Shown here: piece by piece, positions 55,810-64,000 of the stretch | Numbering within the stretch: position 1 is the first letter of the stretch | How the letters are laid out: the number at the start of each line of letters is the position of its first letter | NCBI GenBank assembly: GCA_002633025.1 | Contig: NMRB01000209.1 | Span: 257,128 to 321,127 of the forward strand | DNA: 64,000 nucleotides | Reading direction: 5' to 3' | Origin: Notospermus geniculatus | Lineage: Eukaryota; Nemertea; Pilidiophora; Heteronemertea; Lineidae | Made by a program: the position numbers and the translations under genes | The notes under the pieces: model-generated | What the model was told of the DNA's origin: nothing | Database searches by the model: none | Seen by the model: only the letters and a program-made list of their open reading frames with translations

Positions 55810-57006
55810 GTTGGACACCTGCATTGCCTATCAAGAACAACGAAAATAAATGCAGTTGGTTGGTCAATGTTCAATCATTAGGCTATTCGCTCATAAGATG
55901 AAAAGGATAAGACGAAACCAGGCAAGACTTGCGAGGCATATACGTAATTATTGCGAAGGAGTTAATTTTTTGCAACGCAAGGTTAATACTGTTGACTAAG
56001 TCGGAAATAGCCAATGATCAACACGTTTAAAATGTGTGAAATCGGTGAGTAAAGTTTACCGCCGAAGTAAAATAACCGATTTCCAAATGGTCAATGATTT
56101 TGCATTGAGGGGTTTCTGACAGATGGTTTTAGGGTGGGTGGAGTAGGGCCCAGTGAACATGAGGTGCGTGAGAATGTTGGGAGAATTTCTGTCATTAACC
56201 CTTTCAGAACTTCTCAGAACAAGTTAGAACTGACCAGTTACTTGTCATAAAGAGTAAAGAACGTGTGGGGCCAACTGGCTGAGCTGGTAGGCTGCTTATT
56301 CCAAGAGGTTTAATGCACGGGACTTACCTTGAGAATTTGTCATTTGTGAGAAATTGTTGTTGGCTTGGCAAAAAGGGAGGCGATAGAGTTTTGTCGGGGT
56401 TTTGGCCTTAAAGCGGACTATTCGCGCCGAGTCAAAGATTCCACAGAACAGTTTCCGGAACGGCCGCCGCAATGCATTTACCAGTTGTTGTTACGAATAA
56501 AACGGGTTGTTTTATTATTTTTGGTTCACTTTGGACAGATGCGAACAATCCGCTTTAAGAGCACAAGCGATAAAGAAGATGCTGTTGGATTGGCATATCT
56601 ACGGAAAAAAGCAATAATGTTGAGGCTATGAACTGGTGTTCAGTAGACATAAGGGAAAAGATGGGTAATATGGTGAAGAAGAAAGAGGTATGGAAATAAG
56701 AAGTTACGATAGCCAGAGACCAAGTCATCAATAATACGGACTTTAGACCACGAGGAAGGAATCTTTTACAGGCCATCATTACCCTGGTCACAGTCGAGTC
56801 ACGTTTGATAGATTGGTATCACCAAAGAGAGACAACGCCATCAATCCCAGCTGCTGACAAGACGTCGATAACCATCCGATTGTCTGAGAAAGGGACACCT
56901 CGATCTTGATTACAGGACAGTAGCCAAGACCACGCCGACTGCGTAGCTTAGCATTTGGGAAGGAACACGATGCCCGTAAAATGGAAACCTGTTGACAACA
57001 GATCAA

Positions 57007-57150
57007 CAGAGTTTGGTGTTTCAACAGCTTGTCCCAACAACTTGTAAGTGTCACATTGTGACACTTTTACAAGTTCCCAACAACTTGTAAAGTGTCACAT
57101 TGTGACACTTTTACAAGTTGTGGGGACAAGCCGTTGAAACAACAAACTCA
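57007..57150. repeat. stacked palindromes
   Basis: A palindrome AACTTGTAA-GTGTCACATTGTGACAC-TTTTACAAGTT occurs twice in tandem, enclosed by an outer inverted pair (TTTCAACAGCTTGTCCC and GGGGACAAGCCGTTGAAA). Confidence 0.8.
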
Positions 57151-58705
57151 CAATGTCTATTTAATAGACATTCGTAATATGAATCCTGTTCATGGCCAAG
57201 GCTTTTCTACGACCACGTTGTCGGTGAAGTTAAGGTCTGTATAGGTCTGTTCCACTTTTCCCAACATTCAGAGTAACAACGCCATGGGTCATACATATGA
57301 ATAAAGACGAAATAGCGCTTTTACTTCAGATTTGTACAGCATTGCTTAGTGCACTTGTATTGCAAAATTCAAAGCATTTACTAGTCTTTATTCATGTGAC
57401 CCCATGTTGGACAAATGTTGTCTAGTGTGGTCAGAGGAAGAGAATTTTCCAAACATTTGTTCACTTTTTATGTTGCTTCAATTTGTTGGCCAGTGTGTAA
57501 AGGGACTCAAAAGATTGTGTTGCTCAGGATTGTTAGTAAAATTTGGGAAAATGTTCCCAGTGTGCATGTACTGTAGCCCTACATGCATGCATGCGTTTGT
57601 TGCCACATTGGTCAATGCTATCGTGTATGTAGTCTTTACAAATACACGTAGGCCTATACAATGTACATGTACATGTACGTACATGTAATGTACGTTATTG
57701 ATGCTACATCGTCTTTGGACCATTCAGTCAAGGAAAGAAATACTACACGATTGATTTCCGAAGGCTCTCGCATTGCCATTTTTGTGAAGAATGAAAATTC
57801 AGTTACCGCCTACAAACGATAATCCCCGATAAAGTTCACCGTGAACGATGGTCCCAAGGGGTTGGAGGCAGCAGCTTGGCAGTAGCCATATTTCGACATT
57901 GAACATCGCAGTTACGAAGAAGACATTACTTCCGCACCGTGACCGGGACGGCTGCTATTTACGAATTCAACTCTTTCGGAAAATTGGTCAACTCGAATGT
58001 AAAATTGGTTGGCGGAAAGACTGGGTTCATGAAGGCGATCGGTTAGCTCAAGTTTTAATTTGAAGCGATGGAGGAGGGAACTCTCCCAAATATAATATCC
58101 CTGACGAGTCATGTGGATAACCGACCGATGAGGGTAATTGAGAATGAGAAATAGTCCCGGTCTATCATTTTGTACCAGGTGTCTTTGATGAGTGGGCTCT
58201 TTGCATAGTTCACCGGGCAATGTGTCTTGATTCACCAGAAATATCTTCATAATGGCTTGAGAATGATTGCATGGTACTTCAACGGTGTAGCAAGCCGGCG
58301 TGAAGCTGCCCGTCAGGAACAGTTTAACAGCACCAAGCATTTTTTATTGCCAACGCATCGCTGCGATTCGAAATCAAGAAAGGTGTTACTTTCGTGCCTT
58401 TAAGCAATCGGGACAGACGGCAAGGTCGATATTTACTTTTGAAGGGGCGGGCTCGGGCTGGTATGATGGCGTATGGCCTCCAGAGCGTAAACATAAGACG
58501 AAACCGTGTAGCAGTAAAGAATGTCCGCCAGAATGGATGTCCTACACCCATTCCTGCGGACAACAGGGACAGAATGTCTGGCGGTTTTATTGGGAATTTT
58601 TTTTCTTCAATAAAGGACCATTGTTACCACCATACCAACAACACGAACTTTCAGGTTAGCGTCCAATGAGACTACTGCCATGTCGTCACCCTTACTGAAC
58701 CTCAT
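57151..58705. other. non-coding, nothing firm
   Basis: ACATGTAC-rich stretch near 57655-57690. A 142-codon minus frame (57912-58340) shows no recognisable domain. Confidence 0.35.
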
Positions 58706-58864
58706 TAGGGAGGTTTAGAAATCAATCGAGAAACGTAAACGTTACCGGCAACGTTATTTTTGTACGTACATGTAAAATGCAATATAAGATCTGGTTAATG
58801 TTTAGTATGAAAAATAACGTTGTCGTAAAGTTTACGTTTATCGTCTGATTTCTAAACCTCCCTA
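58706..58864. mobile_element. TAGGGAGGTTTAGAAATCAA MITE, copy 3
   Basis: TAGGGAGGTTTAGAAATCAA and GATTTCTAAACCTCCCTA ends; reversed centre relative to copy 1. Confidence 0.8.
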
Positions 58865-59575
58865 TTGTCAATTTGTAAACATTTTTTACCGAAAGCAAAA
58901 TTTCTATTTTTGCGGAAACCCCAAAATTAACCCACCCTCTGAATGCATTCAATTTAAATCATTCACTTTGTCTCAAACTAAATTAATGACATTAGGTCTA
59001 TTATTTGCATCGGTTTGCATCCGTTTGTAATCGGATGCAAAGGTTGCCAAATTTTTAAAGGATGGATGACATTTACTGTACATGAGAAAGACAACTATCC
59101 GATATGGATAGTATACATGTATAACATATGCATGTAACATGGCATGTTGCAGACGCGTAATCTTCATACATCTACATGTATAGAATTGACACATGACTGG
59201 AAGATAGAGCTTTGTACATGTACTGTACATGCAAGGTAACGTCATTTGTCAAACATGCCGGTGTCTGAACATTTAATACGAGCGCTGTTTCTGATGAACC
59301 AGCTGTAATCAGGAAAGGGTAAGCTTATAGGCCTACTAAATTTTAGCAAGGCAAGATCTTTATAGCAACTCGCGCACAGAACACATGTTCTTGTCGACTT
59401 GTGGTTAGATCAGGAGCGGAACCACGATACCGGTATCGAAAAAAGAGGGGGCGCACTGTGCTAGAAACATTGAAATCTGCGGTCAATTTCAATGATTTGC
59501 TCCAAATTTCAGAATTTCACGGTAAATTTTACAGAGTTGCTGGCCGAAAGCCCCCCCCCCCCGATCCGCGTCTGC

Positions 59576-59653
59576 AGATAGGGGACCACAAGTCCTTACA
59601 CACTTTACTGACAACATTGTCAGTAAAGTGGTAAGGACCTGTGGTCCCCTATC
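59576..59653. repeat. near-perfect hairpin, AGATAGGGGACCACA
   Basis: AGATAGGGGACCACAAGTCC and GGACCTGTGGTCCCCTATCT; arms of about 37 bases. Confidence 0.75.
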
Positions 59654-61210
59654 TAACCAAAAGAACCTGTGCACAGAATCCGTGACCATTGCTTCTGAGC
59701 AACCCCACCGTCGAAGGGGAGGTACGATGGTGTTACGTATAGTATCTCAAAAAGCCAAGTCAGCAAACCTGGCCGACGAACAGTGCTGTCGTTACCAGTT
59801 ACCATAGTTTTTTTTTCAGTTCACGTATAATTCATGAGTCCACAATTGATTGACAAGTTACCCTCTGACACTCAACCAAACATACAAAAATTTGTAGTAT
59901 TTGTAGTAGCAGGTTACACTGGCAGGAACTGAACAGCTACGAAGATAAAATATTTCAAATAACAAAAACCACTTATTTCATATCAATTTTCAAAGACGAA
60001 CATGATTGACGGGCGTGCTTCACACAATGGCTCCATGCTTTACCGGTCTTCAAATATTTGTGAATTTCTTCAAATATTAGAGACTTCAATTTATTTCATT
60101 CATGGCGCATTAACAACTGTTCATACTAACTGATTTCGTATTAGAATATCTTCCTTCGGGCCTCCTTGAATTATTTCATTGAAAAGATTCTTTTCGCGCG
60201 GTGTTTGAGTGACAGACGGGCAAAACCACAAGTTAGAGTGATGATAAATACGAGAAATAAACTGCGAATTTAGTTATCAAATTTCTTTTCAGGGTCAATA
60301 CAAGGTTTTAAAATACTCTTGATTCTCACAATGACGGATTCATTTTTGCTATTTCCTGAGGCCAATTCTGTCATTCAACTGGTAATTGAATTAATTGAAT
60401 ATAGAGAACGTGAGAAAGCATCATCGTGGTCAACCCCCCGTTTCTTGATATCATCAATCTTCAATTGCGTTTCATCGAAAAGAGCGGATACGCGAACGTT
60501 GTCTGCTTTTTGGCTTGTTGTTCTTCTGCCTGCATCCCGAGAAACGCAGGCCACTTACGGTCGCTACCGCGCCCAACAATAAGGGAGAGGGAGGGATCAA
60601 CAGTACAGAAGATAGTTTCGGAGCCCCCATGCTGACGGGGATGCCTGCCTGTAGATTGTATAAGCCTACACAGAGATTCGTCAGCAAGTTTAAAATCATT
60701 TCCCGGATCCGATCGCAGCCTCTTATTGGACCATGGAAGTACACCGTATACTTCCTTGGCGTTTGCCTCTGTCGTCAAACAATCTTGCTGTTCTCTGTTC
60801 CAGTTCATTCCCAGCGAATTGAATGATGGCACGCCAGATAACGAACTTAGATAACGAACCGTGGTTTCGTCATGTAGGTCTACCATGTATACAACCATAA
60901 ATAAGGCGAGGTAACACCTTTTTCACGATATACCTGCCCTTACCAATGTAATCCTTCAAAGTGTCAACAGCCCGATGGATGACATTACGAGGACTGCTTG
61001 GCCTCGCTGGGACCAATGCTTGAACCCTTTGGATTCCATCTGATGAAGGAAGTGCAACCTACCATTGACCCTTGCCCATCAAGATATCCCCTATATTTTG
61101 GTTCATTTTGATCACAAAGAATGTGGTTTTTGTCACCAGTAGGCCTGATGAACTTTTGTCATGATGCCTATGTCGATCGTCTTCGACCGATGGCAAATCC
61201 TGTATTTATA
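59654..61210. other. non-coding, nothing firm
   Basis: A 145-codon minus frame (60461-60898) is open but unrecognised, without splice sites in convincing positions. Confidence 0.35.
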
Positions 61211-61341
61211 CTAGAGTTTTCGCAAAGCCCCCGAAACGCCAACGCGAACGTCTATCCTTTTGTTCAATGCTGTCTTCGTGGCATCCAACAATGGGTTTGG
61301 CGTTCGCGTTGTCGTTTCGGCGGCTTTGCGAAAACTCCCTA
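61211..61341. mobile_element. short TAGGGAGTTTTCGCAAAG MITE, copy 4
   Basis: CTAGAGTTTTCGCAAAG left and CTTTGCGAAAACTCCCTA right. Its interior matches copy 3. Confidence 0.75.
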
Positions 61342-61696
61342 TTGATGGAAACCTTGCAAGGAAACATAAATAAAAACATTTGTAAAATGCAAATTACATG
61401 TACGTAATCATACATGAGGTTATCGTATAATGAACGATACTTCAAATGTTGACCAACAAATTTGTTGGCATGGCACAAAATGTTGATACCATTTGAACAT
61501 TTGGCTGATGACAGGACTTTTTATCCGTCTCAATAAAAATCAGAGAAGTTTTCAACAATGCAAAACTGGTGGAATACCTCAGCTACATCTCACAGACACT
61601 ATGGTCGACTTCAAGACTACGGGATTTCTTGCCTTGTACAACGAGCCCGAGTTCGCCTATCATGAAGGAAAAACTAGCAGCGCGTTTCACCATAAT

Positions 61697-61939
61697 GGGC
61701 CGATTTAGTAGGCGTTTGCTAAGCTAACCATTGGTTCCACCAAAAATAGATAGTCGTGCGAAAAATGTACAACTAAAGTTTTCACCAAAAAGCCCCGTTT
61801 TCTAAGCTATCTATTAGCACTTACTATCCATCCAAACAGGCCTTTTTGGTGAAAATTTACTTGATGTACACTTTTCGCATGCCCATTTATTTTTGGTGGA
61901 ACCAATGGTTAGCTTAGCAAACATCTATTAAATCGGCCC
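61697..61939. mobile_element. 243-bp MITE, GGGCCGATTTARTAG
   Basis: GGGCCGATTTAGTAGGCGTT and the complement ending TTAAATCGGCCC. Arms continue through GCTAAGCTAACCATTGGTTC and CACCAAAAATAGATAG. Confidence 0.75.
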
Positions 61940-62380
61940 TACGTAGACGAACAACATAAGAGGGAGTTGAGGTAGGTTTTTACCAATGCTCCCTAGCCAA
62001 AATGTAATGACATTTTTTCTTTCAAAAGGGGCTAAATTTACCGACGATGATTGATTGGTTGTCTGGTACCCATCGTCTGCCCATGATAAAGACAACCATT
62101 AAGGGTCAGCAAAGCTTTGTTATGTCTATTATCGGATAACATGGATGAACAGACGTCGGCTAAGGTAGGTTTTGGTAAATTAATAGAGATGACCATTAAG
62201 CTTGACTGATCCTCACTGATGCCGACCAAGCTTCAGTGCCTTTGGTCTCTCCCAGTGATCAACAGAGAGCAATACCCAGCCCACCTCTAAAATAGACCGT
62301 CTAGGGTTTGGTTGCTGGTGTCATGATGCAACATTGATTGAGTGCATGCACTGGAATTTGCCAAGATTTTGTAGAAATGG

Positions 62381-62672
62381 GGAGCCACGGTGGTGTAGTG
62401 GTTCGGGTCTCCGACTAGCGGTCATAGGGTCCCGGGTTCGAATCCCACTGGGCGTGAGACTTTGGGCAAGTCTCTTTACCTCACCGGCCTCTCTCCACCC
62501 AGGTGTATAAATGGGTACCGGTCGGAAATGCTCGGATTGTAGCGCTGAATGAGCAGCTCATCTGAGTTCTAAGGTTTCAGGATAGACTGGGGTTAAAGTG
62601 TTAAGTTGGATGACACCTCTACCGTTGTTGATATCAGACTATAAACCCAAACTTTAACTTTAACTTTTTTTA
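62381..62672 (+). mobile_element. tRNA-headed CORE-type SINE, copy 2
   Basis: B-box GGTTCGAATCC, core GACTTTGGGCAAGTCTCTTT, then TGTATAAATGGGTACCG and an ACTTTAACTTT tail. About 290 bases. Better preserved B-box than copy 1. Confidence 0.78.
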
Positions 62673-63120
62673 AATTGTTGTCAAGAATACAGTATATAAG
62701 CAACGTAGCGACAAAAGCCTACCGTCGTTTTTGCAATGTTTATCTTATTTATGCCTCCAGAGTCCATGGGCAGGGTAATTTATGAGCATGAGTAACGCAG
62801 TAGGCCTATTGGTTTAGGTTTTCGTCATTCTATACAAACCAGGTTCTTTCCAACAACACTAGGTACACAAGCATGTAAACTAAATTGAGAGATATTCGAA
62901 AGAAAGTTGTTGAACTCGTAAAATAAATTTTCAAAAATCCAGTGGTGAGGCTTCACCTGTGTAGGCCCCCCTAATCATACTCGGAAGGGTTCATAGTTGG
63001 TAGCTGAAAGAATTCAAAAGATCACGACTTGCAATTATTATGAACGAGTTTGCTGCTGAAATTAACATGATGCATAAAATTTTTGTTGTGTCATTCTTCA
63101 CATGTTGACATATAATATTT

Positions 63121-63241
63121 GGCTGGTATTCATAAAGTTAGCAAATGCTTTTACTTAATATTTGCACAGCAGTGTCCAATGTAAATGTAGGCTACTACAA
63201 AATTTAAAGTAAAAGCCTTTGCTAGCTTTTATAAATATCAG
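63121..63241. mobile_element. MITE, GCTGGTATTCATAAAAG family, copy 2
   Basis: Reverse-orientation copy of 18056-18179. Confidence 0.65.
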
Positions 63242-64000
63242 TCATTGCTCTTCAAAGGCAAAAGCAGTTGGTACCAACACGACAAATAAAGTTGCATCCA
63301 TTTACAAATTCGGTTTTAAAATCCTTGGGCCTACTTCTCTAATTTTTGACGTCGTCTCTAAGAAAGAAAGCCTTCACTGACACAAAGAATAAACCAAGTT
63401 TAGTTACACGCGCCGTTGTACACTCTTCGAAACACAGAGTTGCATAGATGCATAATGCAGGTTTCAAATCCCTTTCATGTTTCATAACATGTCCTCCGAA
63501 AAGAAAGGACTTCGTTTGACGCTGAGAAGAAGGTAGTTCAGCTCGTATTCTTATGTTCTGTTGTGTCGTCTTCCTACACAAGGAACGTAGCACAGTTGGC
63601 CATGATCCGCTATGCTTGCTGTACCTGACGGTAAAATACTTTGTTCATGATATCACGCGAAACTTCAAAGGCACCACGACCCGAGGACATCTCTTCACAA
63701 AGGATCTAACGATATTGTTCGTGTTACGTCATCCCTCACGACATGAATCACAACACGAGATTAAAAGAGCCCCGGTGAAGTTGATTAACAATATCTCTTC
63801 ACTCTAACCATTACCGCGTTTAAACTCTCATCAGGTCAAACAAACCGGTGTCTTTCGCCGGGAGGGGCTCTTTGAGGGGGTCGGGGAAGGACTTAGATAT
63901 CGTTAAGTAAACATTGCCTGAAACTTGGTTGAGAATCCTTTGTCTGCTTATCATATTATTTCGATGGCTTTTAATGCGCAGTACGCATCTGAGTCTGGCA
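63242..64000. other. non-coding, nothing recognised
   Basis: Short open frames only; a local inverted pairing of AAGAAAG/CTTTC type near 63360-63510 is weak. Confidence 0.35.

Noticed and set aside
57912-58340. 142-codon minus frame
   Set aside because: No recognised motif, no flanking splice sites of quality and no repeat of domain-like pattern; kept only as non-coding.
60461-60898. 145-codon minus frame
   Set aside because: Same reasons; length alone is not enough in a 64-kb window read in six frames.

Overview
This window is invertebrate animal nuclear DNA. It has spliced genes with GT-AG introns, AT-rich non-coding DNA full of TAGGCCTA-type words, and three assembly gaps (13573-13708, 23772-24634, 51059-51833). 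A Wnt16-type gene, a USE1 SNARE gene and an axonemal-protein gene together suggest a marine invertebrate deuterostome, with an echinoderm most likely. That assignment is inference from gene content and sequence style, not from a marker gene. Nothing bacterial or viral was seen.

Three protein-coding genes can be built exon by exon. (1) A minus-strand gene at 16799-21753, with a probable extra 5' exon near 21992-22060, encodes about 490 residues of repeated [FY]x[ST]TH-type and PxGD-type motifs. It resembles the SAXO5/TEX45 axonemal microtubule proteins. (2) USE1, an ER SNARE, lies on the plus strand with five coding exons at 22204-27536 and gives a complete 244-residue tail-anchored protein. 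Genes 1 and 2 are head to head over a short shared promoter that carries a perfect RFX X-box and an ETS site. (3) A minus-strand Wnt gene, best match Wnt16, has exons 2-4 at 34838-42297. Its signal-peptide exon was not found.

Region by region: 1-8090 is non-coding, with hairpin elements, a 0.6 kb duplication at 975 bp spacing (3504-5074) and a degenerate minisatellite. 8335-13045 and 13709-17640 are two copies of a segmental duplication that includes the last two exons and poly(A) signal of gene 1. Comparing the copies gives clean empty and filled sites for mobile elements. 17.6-27.5 kb holds genes 1 and 2. 28-34.5 kb is dense in short inverted-repeat elements (MITEs). 34.8-42.3 kb is the Wnt gene, whose introns hold nested foldback elements, a near-perfect palindrome, a 40-bp minisatellite and a CORE-type SINE. 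42.3-64 kb has no gene I can support but contains many more MITEs, a broken Tc1-like transposase with a palindrome inserted in it, and a second CORE-SINE.

The dominant character of the window is its MITE load: more than 40 hairpin or terminal-inverted-repeat elements in at least 15 families. Several structurally different families share TAGGGA termini, which suggests mobilisation by one transposase type. No transposase that could do this is encoded here.
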